Shown piece after piece: positions 20,889 to 32,125 of a DNA stretch of 64,000 nucleotides. A model generated the notes under the pieces. It worked only from the letters and a program-made list of their open reading frames with translations. It did not search any database and had not been told where the DNA came from. The DNA comes from Garcia nutans (Eukaryota > Streptophyta > Magnoliopsida > Malpighiales > Euphorbiaceae), in NCBI GenBank assembly GCA_947685225.1, contig CANTUV010000003.1, positions 6,704,001 to 6,768,000 on the forward strand, given 5' to 3'. Position numbers and translations under genes: made by a program. Numbering within the stretch: the first letter of the stretch is position 1; every line of letters starts with the position of its first letter.

Positions 20889-23633
20889 TGTAACATTCAT
20901 AAATTTTAGATATCGTTAAATAACTAATTTGGAGGATAGTTAATATGTTGGTAAGAGAAATACAAAATATATATATAAGGTATACTTGGTGTATACATAA
21001 TATATACATCACATATGCTTATTATATTTTTTTGACACATAGTTTATACATAATATATACATTATATACCCATAATCTATACTTGATGTATACATGAAAT
21101 ACACATTATATATGTTACATATACATTGCATATATATTACATATTCATATACCTAAAATATTTAAAATATATAAATGAAATATAAATATTTATACAAATA
21201 TATTTATATGTGGGAAGATGTAAATTACCAATAAATAAATGAGAAAAGAGAGAAAAGAAAGTCAAAGCAAGAAAGAAATACTTGGTGGAGATTAAAAGTT
21301 ATTTAAATAAAAATGAAGAAAATAAAACAAAATTAAAAAAATAATTTTTTATACTGGAAAATGACGGAGATGTTGAAATTTATTAAATATTAATTAATTT
21401 TATTAGTGGAAAATGATGGAAATGTAAAAATTTATTAATATATTAATATATATAGTTGGAAAGAAGAGAGAAAATAAAATAATTTAATGAATTAAAATTA
21501 AAATAAATATGGAAGGAAGAAGATAAATATCTAAATATTATAAAAATATTAATTAATTAATTAATTATATAAATATATATATGTGGATGGGAAAATAAGA
21601 GCAAAAAGAAAAAAGAAAAGTCTTCTTCTTCTTTACACCACACCATGAACGAAATTCCTAGAAAGAAGGGTGCTTTTCTTCACTAAATACTCTAAATTTC
21701 ACAAGTAACTCAAATGTTTTGAAGTGGGTTTGAAGTTTAGGCAAGGATACAAGTAAGTATTTCTCATTTTTTTTAGCTTGATTTCTAGTTTTTTGGATTA
21801 TGTGAGTTTTGAGATTTTGATAGAGGATTTTATAATTTCTAATATGGATTGTTTTGAAGTTGTATAGATGTGTATGTGATTATTTGATGATCATTTGGTT
21901 GAGAATAGCAAGATTAGTAAAGTTAGGGTATTAGGAATGAATACGCAAAATAATGATTTTTAGTAGGAGTGTTTATACTTATTGTAATGGTTTGATTTAA
22001 TATTGTTTTGATGCATATGTTATGATTTGAAATTAGGGTTTTAATGATGTTGTTTATAATTGTTAAAGTGAATTGTTTTGATGTTGTTTTAATGTATACA
22101 TAATGAATTTATGGTTGGATGATGGAAATGGATATGTTAGGCTGTTGTGTGAAAGAGGTAGTAAGAGTAATTAGGGTTTTGATGGGATTTTTTGCTAGAA
22201 TGAATATAATTGATGTTTGGTTAATTATAATGACATGGAATATGTTGTTAATGAAATATTTTCATTTATGATGTCGTTTAGGATGGAGTAGGTGAAATTA
22301 TAAAATCAAAGAGAGGCAGGGCAATTGGTGAAAAAAGACTTGGGTGGTGAATTGGCATTGGATTTTGGCATTTCCAAAGTTAGTAAATACTTTGATAGCT
22401 TATGTTTTAGTTACATTTGATTTGGCATAACACATTGTTATTTGGTGAATGTGTTATGCTACTTTGATGTTGGTTTTTATATGTTTAGTACTTTGTACTA
22501 AGTAAAAGTGAGTGAGTTGCATGTAAAATAAATAGTAAAGCCATAGTAGAATGGCTAATGACAATATTATGTCTAATTTGGGGGAAGTGTATAATATGTA
22601 TTTGAAATGAGGAAATGTGATGAAAATATGATAATAAGATGAAATGTGAAATATAATGTGATGAGTAATATGTATATGTTCGTGAAAATTATGTGTATTG
22701 TTTGATGAATGTGATGATAAGCAATTGAATTATGGCTTATGTTAAAAATATGTATAAATTATTAAAATAGTGAAAAGCTATGCAAAGTGCATTGAAAAAG
22801 AGAAACATGATAAGAATATGGAAAGAGGAAAAAGAGATATATAAATGACTTAATTTGCTGGTTATGTGATTTTATGTTTTGAATATGTGTGACTGTGATG
22901 TTGTAACATAAGTATATTTGAATGTGTGATGTTGCAAAATATGATAAATATGAAGTATATGATGGTGATCACAGTGTAGTGTGGTCACGAGATGTATTAG
23001 AATTCCTGAAAAGGAATGTAAGAAAGGTGAAATGTGAAAAATGATGTGATGAATGGTGAGAATATGTTGAAAGACTTGAGCAGAGTTAAGTCTTGATGTT
23101 GAGTATGAGAAATGTGGAAAATATGATGCGTTGTGTATTACTTTGCATAATTATTAGTTCTAGAAAATTGATATTTGTGTATATGATGAGAAGCCCGAGC
23201 AGAGCTGGGCTGTGTTCTGAATAGATATGCGTCATGTATATGATATGATTACGCTGGGTGAGATACTAGGTGTCACAGATTGAGATATGCCATCAGCGAG
23301 AAACTGGGTGTCACAAATATGAGATATTGTCCAAATCAATTATTCTGGAACTTAATAATTGTGTAGAGAGTAGTTGGGCCCAACCTATGTGTCATGTGAT
23401 GTGATGTCGAGTTTGGTATAGTATTGATAACATTGTGATTAAATGATGAATTGAATAATTAAATAAGAATATTGAGCATTTGATGGGTTAGTGAATTATG
23501 GTAACGATGTGTCGAGTTGAGTTTTGTATTGTGATGAAAATTTTGTAACGAGGTAGTGATGTAATGAGTTTATGATTTTCTACATGTATGAATGTGCAGT
23601 TGTGTAATAATTGCATATGAATCATGTTATGAT

Positions 23634-23638
23634 GATAT
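23634..23638. repeat. GATAT target duplication, left copy
   Basis: GATAT directly before the TGTTAGT start, identical to 24,995-24,999. Confidence 0.9.
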
Positions 23639-24994
23639 TGTTAGTGTATATGCCCTAGGCCATTGATTTGGACCTTAATGTTATTCATTTTGTTATTAAT
23701 AAAGAAGTTTTTATTATCATTGTTATGTTTGCATGTTATATATAATAATGATTATATCCCTGGTTTATTATTGTTATGGAGATAATAATAAATATAACTA
23801 GTGTAATATTGATTTGATAATCATAAGATGATTTATAGGTATGAAGATACAAATCAATATTATGGATACATGTTAGAGAACAGTGTATTGGATAGACCCA
23901 CATAGATATCACTTCATGGTTTAATGTCATAAGTGTATCTCATAATAGTTTCATTTAATCCTTTGACTTGAGATTGTCATAGTTTCCAACATAAGGAATA
24001 TTATGTTTTGACATGATCAAACGTTATCTGTAACTAGATAATTATAAAGGTTATGCTTGAACATGGTATAAATTATGTAGAGGAAAATGAACAATCAAGA
24101 TGGAATTTGTCCCTCTCTATGAGAGAGATATCTTCTGGGCCCCTCGATAAGTGTAACTGAGAAATGCATGGCCGTGCTCAAATAAGTTGATATAAGATCA
24201 ATCTTATTTGTTTATCAGTTAACTTGGAGATCGAGTAATCATAAGTTTGGACAATATAAGTATGACATTTACTATGACTTATGTTCAAACTAGATATCGT
24301 GTGACAAAGGGATTAATGCATTTACTATTTCAGGTTTTCATTTATAATGATTCTCATGATTAATTGGGTAGTCGTAATGTCTTGCTAGAGGCCAATTATG
24401 ATTTGTGCATTTCAATAGAGATTGAAATACACTACCAGTTAATATGAGCCTATCGGGTCACACACATAGAACGTAGGCTGTACTTAAATAATAATTATTA
24501 TATTTTTATTATTGTTGTTAGTATTATTATTATTATTAGATATTAATAATAATATTGTTATAATAATTATTATTAGATAATAATTATTAAAAATGTGGGT
24601 CCATATAGGATATGGACAGTTAGGGTTTTGACAAGGAAAGTCTTTTAAACGGTTTTAAAAGGGCTAGAGGGATGATGATCTGATCATTATTTGTTTTGAA
24701 AGAAAACGGAAGAAGAGAAAAACCTAAAAACCCTAGTTTCATTTTTGAAAAGGTTCAGCCACTGCCGTTGGTGAGCTAGCACTCAGACCGGCGTACGTTC
24801 GTGTGGACTTCGCTAGAGGGTGTTCGTCTTCAGAAGGCAGCATCTGTTAATCGATTTGAAGCTACACAAAAGGTTAGTTTTGAATCTCTTTTATCGAACT
24901 TAATGGATCACATGGATCCTGGGAATAAATCGAAAGACAATTTTTGTTTTCCGCTGCGGCAAAAGGGTTGCAGATTTTTCTCGATTTACTAACA
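23639..24994 (+). mobile_element. Solo LTR, probably Ty1/copia type
   Basis: 1,356 bases from TGTTAGTGTATATGCCCTAG to TTTACTAACA, with inverted ends TGTTAGT/ACTAACA and a perfect 5-bp target duplication GATAT. No PBS, internal region or second LTR is present, so it is a solo LTR left by recombination. The CCTAGGCCATTGATTTGGACC-like opening resembles many plant copia LTRs, but that assignment is by resemblance only. It contains AAACCCTAG motifs near 24,730 and an unsupported 63-codon ORF at 24,801. Confidence 0.88.
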
Positions 24995-24999
24995 GATAT
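24995..24999. repeat. GATAT target duplication, right copy
   Basis: Matches 23,634-23,638 exactly. Confidence 0.9.
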
Positions 25000-25640
25000 T
25001 ATGTAATATGTATGGATATATATATATATATGCAAAGAAAATCTGGTGAAATAATTGTGAAAATGTCATGAGGGAAAAGGAAGGTAAAAGTATGAATTAT
25101 AGTTATTTAAATTGACTGTTTTGTGTTAGTATGTACAACTAAGCTTTATGCTTAGCTTGGTAGTGTATATCACACAGGTGATAGGGTTGCATATTAGAGA
25201 GGTTAAGATCATGATTGATAGTTGAAGATTGAGTCACCAAGGGACTAAACTAGTTGTATTGCATAGCATGCAAATTATTTGTTTGCCTATATAGTTTAAG
25301 TAATGTATTGAAAATGTAACGACAGTGCATTACTTATAAGTAAGAAGTACTTGAACTCGATGTGGAGAAATGATGGATATTTTATGGAATTATTTATTAT
25401 AAGTGTTTTTTTAAAAATTGTGAATGTGTGTTTTTTAAAATTGTGAGATTTATACAGATTATAGATAAAACTTTGGTGAATTTTTCCTAGAGATTTTCTT
25501 TATTTATTAACAATTATATATATTTATTAAAATGAGAATTCTTATGATGAAGTTTATTGTGGCACTCTTATATTATGTATGTGCATTGTAGATATATGAA
25601 ATATATGTACTGTACATATACAGGGTATAACGGTGTTACA

Positions 25641-26405
25641 GTACCTATGCTGTTGGTTCCACCAAGATGTTGCTATTGAACCACTCTCACTGTTGATTTA
25701 TCGGAAAGCTTGGGTTAATTGATTCTTGGCTACTATCCCAAATAATCCAAAGATTATTTGTTGATTTACAGAATCTTACTCAAGGTGTCTTTTTATGAAT
25801 TGCTATTTAAGTTCTCAAGTTGGCCACTATCTTTTGGTTTTTTTTTCTCTCTGACTATTGCCTCTTTAATTTTGTTAACTGTTGCTTCTTTTTGTTAATT
25901 GTGGTGGCTTCCTTTTAAATTTAAGCAGATTTACAAAACTTAACCCTATTTGAATCCTTCTTAAGTTATTCGAATCCTTCTTAAGTTAGGGTACTAAACT
26001 GCTCATGTCGAATTCGGCCAATTATATCAAATTATACTCATGTTGAATTGGACCACATCCTAATTCAACATGAGCTTAAAGCTCATGTCTAATTGGACCA
26101 CATCTAATTCAGCTTGAGCTTCCTCATGTAGAATTGGACCATGGTCCAATTCGACACGAGGAAGCTCAAGCCAAATTGGACATGGTCCAATTCAACATGA
26201 ACAAGTGCTCATATCAAATTGGGCTATCAAATTTGGCTCATACCAAATTAAAACCCAGCCAAATCAATTTTTATTTTAGATTGGACCTATTCAAACTTTT
26301 AAAAATTGAACCGCCTTAATTTGGCCATTTAAGATTGAAACCAAAAATGATTAAACCTTTTTAATTAGAACAAAATTCATACTAGGCCAAAATTAAGGGT
26401 CTACA
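25641..26405 (-). mobile_element. LTR H, divergent Ogre-like LTR fragment
   Basis: The minus strand starts TGTAGACCCTTAATTTTGGC at 26,405. The far end (GTACCTATG...GGTTCCACCAAG) matches the splice-like 5' leader block seen in other Ogre-like LTRs (1,705-1,725 and 52,043-52,065). Element B interrupts it at 25,640, and it interrupts the 5S array at 26,405. Its U3 is full of AATTGGACC/GGTCCAATT inverted repeats. The 61-codon ORF at 26,134 lies in these repeats. Confidence 0.75.
26113..26170. repeat. 58-bp near-perfect palindrome in LTR H
   Basis: CTTGAGCTTCCTC...GAATTGGACC meets its reverse complement at CCATGG, with two mismatched positions in each 29-base arm. A second palindrome around 26,072-26,104 (AACATGAGCTT/AAGCTCATGT) is beside it. 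Confidence 0.9.
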
Positions 26406-26503
26406 CTAAGATAAGTAAATAAATGATTTATTATTGGCTTGCCTAAAATATAAAGAACCAATCGATGGGAAAAAGAAATATTTTCTAAAAAAGAAAAATG
26501 ATC

Positions 26504-26622
26504 GAGGTGCAACATGAGGACTTTCTAAGAGGTCACCCATCTTAGTGCAACTCTCGCCCAAGCATGTTTAACTTCAGAGTTCTGATAGGATCCAGTATAT
26601 TAGTGCTGGTATGATCGCACCT
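26504..26622 (-). pseudogene. 5S rRNA pseudogene, copy 1
   Basis: The reverse complement closely follows plant 5S rRNA over about 119 bases. It keeps the A-box side (TGCGATCATACCAGCACTAA), the GTTAAAC/GCTTGGGCGAGAGT block and the GGATGGGTGACC-like 3' part, with scattered transitions. T-runs follow the 3' end on minus, as for RNA polymerase III termination. A TAAATAAAATTTT stretch lies about 25 bases upstream, like the plant 5S TATA-type element. It is the best-preserved copy but unlikely to give normal 5S rRNA. Confidence 0.85.
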
Positions 26623-26923
26623 GTCAGGGTTTGTGCTAAAATTTTATTTATGCTCTTCTTCGCATTGCTTCCTATAGAATTTCTCATGCCTACATCCCTG
26701 CTCTTGTAATTTATACCATCCTCTACTTCTCTGCATGCCTCTATTATCATATCGGCAGTTCAAAGAGACTCTGATCAGAGTAATGGAGCCCAATGGCATG
26801 ATAATTACGATTTGATGTACGATATTATTATAAGTAAAGAAATGATTTATTATTTGCATGCCTAATATATGAAGAATCGTGGTCGATGGGAACGAGAAAT
26901 ATTTTCTAGAAAAGAAAAGTGAT

Positions 26924-27035
26924 CGGGGTATAACACAAGACTTCCCCAAGAAATCTTAGCACTACTCTCACCCAAGCACGTTTAACTTTGGAGTTTTGAT
27001 GGGATCCCATGCATTAGTGCTATTATGATCACACC
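26924..27035 (-). pseudogene. 5S rRNA pseudogene, copy 2
   Basis: 5S-like with a small deletion of about 8 bases in the GGGTGACC region (near 26,955) and more substitutions. It keeps GGGATCCCAT[GC]CATTAGTGC and the GCTTGGGTGAGAGT equivalent on minus. Confidence 0.82.
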
Positions 27036-27354
27036 CATCATTGTTTGTGCTGAAATTTTATTTATGCTTTCCTTCTCACAAATCCCTATAGAATTTCTCT
27101 GGCCTACATCCTTGCTATTTCTAGTTTCATCCACCCCTTGGCTCGGGATACCATCCTCAACTCTCTCACAAGCCTTCGCTCTAGCATCGGTAGCACAGAG
27201 AGACTCTGATCCGAGCAAAAGAGCTTGGTGGTACAATAATTGTGATCTAACAAGTGATATTATGATAAGTAAAGAAATGATTTATTGTTGGTCTACTTAA
27301 ATACGAAGGACCGTGGTTGATTGGATAAAAATATTTTATAGAAAAAAAATGATT

Positions 27355-27472
27355 GGAGTGCAATATCAGAACTTTTCAAGAGGTCACCCATCTTGTACTA
27401 CTCTCACCTAAGCATGATTAACTTCGGGGTTTAAATGGGATCCAATGCATTTATACTAGTATGATCGCACCT
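27355..27472 (-). pseudogene. 5S rRNA pseudogene, copy 3
   Basis: Full-length but the most diverged of the three. AGGTCACCCATCTTGTACTA, ACTTCGGGGTT and TAGTATGATCGCACC mark it on plus. The same upstream spacer block follows at 27,480-27,540. Confidence 0.82.
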
Positions 27473-27620
27473 ATCATGTTCTACGCAAAAATTTTATCTG
27501 TGCTCTCATTCTCACTGCTTCCTATAAAATTTCTTGTGCCTATGTCCTCACTCTAGCCCTTTTCGCCATCCCCTTGGGCAAGGATTCTATCCTCTATTAT
27601 CCCGCATGCCTTTGCTATCA

Positions 27621-28545
27621 CATTTACTTCAATTTAGTAATTAATTAACTATCGAATTAGTTGATTAAAAACCCTTTTCATTCAATCAAACTACTTTCAT
27701 CTATTTTTTCCATTTAAACGGGATAAGTAGGCATACTCAAAATGTTACTCTTAGTGGCAAGCCCACACTTTAACAATCAATCGGTCCTTTCATTTTATTT
27801 TTCTTACTATTTTCATCCATTATTTTGATTATTATTGTTGTTTCTCGTATCAAATTTTGATGTTTTGAGGCCCCGTTTGCAAATTTGGTGAGTTTTACAA
27901 TGGATGCCAATATGCTTTTCCTCATCTATCTTTCTTTAAAATTAGTTATTTTGGGGATTTATGCTCAACTTAGAACCCATAAAGGCTAGAGTTGAAGCTA
28001 CCCTGAAATTACTATTTTAGATGGAGTTGTAATGTTTTATTATTTCCACACTGCACTTATGGATGTCAACATTATTAAATATTCATGCATTATAATACTG
28101 TCATTCATCATGGCATAATCCATGAAATAAAATTTTCTCATATCAATCTAAAGAAAGGTTAAAATCAATCCAATAGAAAAATCTATTTATTTAAAACTGG
28201 TTCAAAACATTTAGCCCCAGAACCATAGTGATTTGTTTTGGACTAGTGTCTTTTGCGTATAAAATGGTACATTCTTATGTAGTCAGCTAAACAATTTTTC
28301 CAAACTAAATAAACTAAGGTGGTGACTTTCTAATCGTTGCTTTTCAAAATAAAAGGAGAGTTTCTTTTTAATAATAAAAGGAAACAAATCTTTTTTTAGA
28401 ATAAAAGATAATTTTAAACCCGCGCTTATAGAATCAAGTGGAGACAGTATGCGGGTATCATTGGGACTTAGCCCAAAAAAAAGAGAGCAATGCTCTAGCT
28501 CCTTCATTGTGGGCTGGGCTTGGTGTTTGGGTGAGGCCTCATAGT
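27621..28545 (+). mobile_element. LTR-like sequence of a second Ogre-type family (left end unclear)
   Basis: No gene is visible. The right end leads into a tRNA-Arg-type PBS at 28,546, so the preceding sequence should be an LTR. Its start was not found, and it may be truncated at the 5S array. The block near the end (GGGACTTAGCCC, GTGGGCTGGGCTTGG) has no counterpart in elements 1-5. Confidence 0.5.
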
Positions 28546-28563
28546 TGGAGACTCCACTGAGGA
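28546..28563 (+). other. Degraded PBS, tRNA-Arg type, second family
   Basis: TGGAGACTCCACTGAGGA differs from the PBS of elements 1-3 at two positions (one of them within GGGG). Confidence 0.65.
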
Positions 28564-29079
28564 CTTCTTAAAATTTTTAAAATAAAATTTTAATGGGCAC
28601 TTTTCAAAAACCATTTTCTTGGATTGATTTTCTCATTTCTCATGCATAAGGGTTCCTTACCCTTTAGTTTTAGGAAGCACCAGGTAGTAAGTAGCATCCG
28701 CCGGACAACATTTATTAGGTATGTTGGGGATAATAAAAGCACCCAACCTTTGATGAATTCTCAATCTTTTTGAGGTTTAACAGACATGCATGTATTGCTA
28801 GACTCGTGCTAGATTCACTGTATGTCATGTGCTTTGGTATATAACTATTCTATTGTGACAAGGCCTTTAGACTAAACCACCATTTGCATCTAGAGGCCAT
28901 ATACCCTAACCTTAAGTGTTATGCACCATAATCCATAACTATTCTTATAAAACTATTTTCATTCACGCATACATGCATGAATTTCATGTACACTATCTCT
29001 ACAATTTTAAGGTACCATTCTCTTAACACTCAATCCAAGTTAACTTATAGGCTTAAAACTGCATTATCCCCTAAATATA
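28564..29079 (+). other. Leader of the second Ogre-type element
   Basis: AT-rich, no ORF or known domain seen. It passes into the hairpin repeat at about 29,080. Confidence 0.5.
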
Positions 29080-29950
29080 AACCTAGGCCACATTGGTTTA
29101 CTTCATAAACCTAGGTCACATTAACCTAACCATCATATATGAACCCAAGCCATACAGACTTGACCCATAAGCGTGAATCCAAGACATTTAGGCTTAACCA
29201 TCCAACATTAACCTAGCCACATTGGCTTTAACCTCCCCTTAAAGCTGTAGATCTTCCCTATCATAAGCCATATTGGCTTAACCATCAAATGTGAAATCAA
29301 GCCTCGTAGGCTCAACCTAGCAAACATGATCCAAGCCACATTAGCTTGATCACTCAACATAAATTAAGCCTGATGCTACAATAGCTTAACCAATCACATT
29401 GAATTTTGGCCCCATAGGCTTAACCTCTCAAACCAACAATTGGCCTGACCCTTAATCACCAAAAATAAGCCATACTGGCTTAATCATCTAATCTAAATCA
29501 CATTGGCTCAATCCACATCATAGACTTAACCCATAAAATCAAGCCAAATTTTCTTGACCATCACATATAAACTAAGCCTATATTGACTCAAGCCACCAAA
29601 ATGAAATTGATGTCGCATTGGCACAATCACCTGAATCAAGTTGGACTGGCATAATTACTTTGACCTAGCACAAGTGTGAACCATATAAGCCCAGTCATTA
29701 TGAATTAAACCTAAGCCACATTGGCTTATCTCATAAGTATAAAATCAACCATCATACATGAACCTATGCCATAATGGCTTGACCTTTCAGGCAAGACCCA
29801 AAAATGGATTAACCCCTAAGCCTGAACCAAGATCACAGAGGCTAAACTAAGTGGACTTGGACCACTTAAATCATGCTTAAAAGAGCTAAAACACCGAGCC
29901 ATATGGCTTGAACCTTTAAGGATCATACGCTATATAGCCATATAGCCTAA
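29080..29950 (+). repeat. Degenerate AAGCCA-CAT-TGGCTT hairpin repeat
   Basis: About 870 bases of loosely tandem units of 30-60 bases. Most carry a stem-loop core such as AAGCCATATTGGCTTAACC or AAGCCACATTGGCTTA. Drift is heavy, but both arms are recognisable in many units. It ends 16 bases before element 2. Confidence 0.75.
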
Positions 29951-29966
29951 CCATTTGGGACCATAC

Positions 29967-32106
29967 TGTAGACCCTTAATTTTTGACCCGATCAGGTCCA
30001 ATATATTTTAATTAGTCAAAAATAATTTTTGTTATCTTAACTAAATAATATTTGGTTTAGTATCTAATTTTTATTAATAAAAAATAAAAAAATAATAAAA
30101 AATAAAAAAGGGAGGGGGTTGGCTGCTGCGAAATGGCCCGCAGGCCAATTCGCCCGCTGGCTGCGGCAGCTTTTTTGCCAGCGCATTTTTTTCCGTAGCA
30201 ATTTTTTTTTGCCAACGCGATTTTTCCACAGCAGTTTTTTTTTTTGCTAGCGAAATTTTTTCGACGCAAATTTTTCGAAACCTAATACAATTAGGTTTCA
30301 GTTTCCTTTTCTTAATCAATATTAGCTTCCGTGAATAACTAGGATTAACCATAAAATTCTTCTATAAATAATGCCAAAAATAAAACAAAAAGGATGAAGA
30401 AATCGGAGGAGAAATTGATAAAAAAAAATTGTGATGAAAATTGGGAGAAAAGTTGAGACCGAAGCTGAGTAGGAAAGGCTTTGAATCAATCTGATTTTTT
30501 TGAGAGAGCAAACAACAATTCAATCCACCAAAGGCAGCAAAGCTTGTCTTTGTTTTTGTTCATCCAAGAAGAAATTTTTGGTGGAACCAATAAACGGAGG
30601 TATGCATTAATTGTCTAAATTCTATTCTTCACAGTAGCTAAATCATCCCATTGTTTCTTTTAATTCAAAAACCCTAGAACCTCAATTCACTTTTTCTAAA
30701 GTTTAAAAACCTTAATTCGTTGTTTTGTTTTCCAAAAAGTTTAAAGTTGTTAGTTTTGTTTCTTGAAAACCCCTAATTTGCTTTCCAAGTTTTCAAAATC
30801 CTAAATTGAGTTCTGTTTCTTTCCAAAAGCCTAAAAACATCTTTTTTGCTTCTATAAACATTAAATCATTTTGTTTATTTTCATAAAACTTCATAAAATT
30901 ATCAATTGTTTTTCCAAATTCTAAAAACTAATACATTCTCCGAAACCCTAAATCAAAAATCCTAAAACCCTAATTCAACTCCAAAACCCAAAGCAGTGAA
31001 CCCTAACCTCCCTTAAAACCTTAAACCCTAATTTTTTCTAAACCCTAATCCTTTAAAACTTTAAAAACCATATAAACATAAATGTTATAATTTTACAGAG
31101 TAAGCTTAAAAACATAATTCAGTAGCTAATAGTCATAATCTGAATGTTTTGAAGAGCCCAGACTCTAAATTCATGATTTTACATCACAAACCCTAATTTG
31201 GTTAATCAAAGAATTTTACCAACTTTTTGAATCATAAAACTTTAATTCAATTTAATTATCTTAAAAACACAATAGCTTAAACCCATAAAATTCCAAAACC
31301 CTAAACACATGGAATAAAGAACCTTAAATGGAATCAGCAGCTCTAATTTGAATCTTTACTTGCTTTATTCAATTTTATATTTGATTATGCTTTGATTTAT
31401 TTTATATGCTTTAACTTATTTAAGTTCAATGCTTGGTTTATTTAATTTATCATGGATGGATGTTTACTTTCTATTGATATTTAATATCTTTGATGAATGA
31501 TTTATTTATGATGAATGGTTATTTACTTTTATCAATTTATTTAGATTTCCAAGAGGTATGTTTCAACTTGGTGGATACCTCATTGGTTAAATATCATGTA
31601 ATTTAAATTGCTTTTCTATTTTAGAACAAATGTAGAGGACATGTTTCTACCTTTCGGTGGGTGTCCTATTTAGGCATGGGATGTAAGGACATGTTTCCAT
31701 CCTTGGATAGGTGTCCATTTATTTGCTTTGTTTGGACATTGCTTTGATTTTAATATAATGACACATTTTTTTAATTGTTGTGTGTAATATGGATAATGTT
31801 ATTATATTTAAGAATTTTATAATATTAAGACGTGTAAAGGAGGCCGGTTCCAATTAACCGGACGTTGTGGGGGGTGCTAGGCCGTTTCTCACATTCCCTA
31901 CACTTACCCAACTTTTAGAACCCATTAGGGGGTTGGAGATTCCTTAGGAATCGAGTCATCCACCTCTTTCTTTTTCCCGGCCCGTCCAGGTGGCGACTCC
32001 ATTTTCTCCGGACTTAGGTTCGTGTTCTCTAAGGCTCCAAGCCTAAACAGTGCCGAAGTCGCAAGAACCATTCCATCGGGAGTGGGGGCGAAAATCCCCG
32101 CTCACA
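29967..32106 (+). mobile_element. 5' LTR of element 2 (complete)
   Basis: 2,140 bases, TGTAGACCCTTAATTTTTGA to CCCCGCTCACA. GC-rich U3 block 30,110-30,180, TATAAATA at 30,363, four exact AAACCCTAA teloboxes at 30,943-31,049, conserved U5. Left flank CATAC; the right partner is lost because the 3' LTR is truncated. Confidence 0.9.
30363..30370 (+). promoter_or_regulatory. TATA box of element 2 5' LTR
   Basis: TATAAATA in the family context CTTCTATAAATAATGCC, about 200 bases after the GC-rich block. The 3' LTR has it at 39,284. Confidence 0.6.
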
Positions 32107-32107
32107 G

Positions 32108-32125
32108 TGGCGACTCCACTGGGGA
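32108..32125 (+). other. Primer-binding site of element 2
   Basis: TGGCGACTCCACTGGGGA, identical to element 1. Confidence 0.87.

Larger units (their letters stand above)
20889..25640 (+). mobile_element. 3' LTR of element B (Tekay/Del type), with a nested solo LTR
   Basis: Starts TGTAACATTC and ends CGGTGTTACA. Without the nested 1,356-bp LTR it is about 3.4 kb. U3 has a TA-rich stretch (20,960-21,190) with many TATACAT units. Blocks at 22,015-22,875 and 25,046-25,640 match B's 5' LTR. The CTAAGC stem-loop is at 25,138-25,155. It ends inside Ogre-like LTR H, which resumes at 25,641. No real ORF. Confidence 0.82.
26406..27620 (-). repeat. Decayed tandem 5S rDNA array, three units
   Basis: Three 5S-like genes at 420- and 431-base spacing, all on minus, with homologous spacers. 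Each spacer has GTTTGTGCT-AAATTTTATTTATGCT upstream of the gene start and CCTATAGAATTTCTC further on. Unit size of about 425 bases suits plant 5S rDNA. No PBS, polypurine tract or LTR ends separate the units. The left end is cut by LTR H within a spacer, and the right end fades near 27,620. ORFs over it (26,644-27,300) are chance. Confidence 0.85.

Noticed and set aside
26644..27300. ORFs of 84-101 codons on both strands
   Set aside because: They lie in 5S spacers and overlap each other on opposite strands. No domain.
26406..27620. Cassandra-type TRIM with 5S in its LTRs
   Set aside because: Three evenly spaced units with full homologous spacers, and no PBS, polypurine tract or TG...CA ends between them. 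A tandem 5S array fits better.
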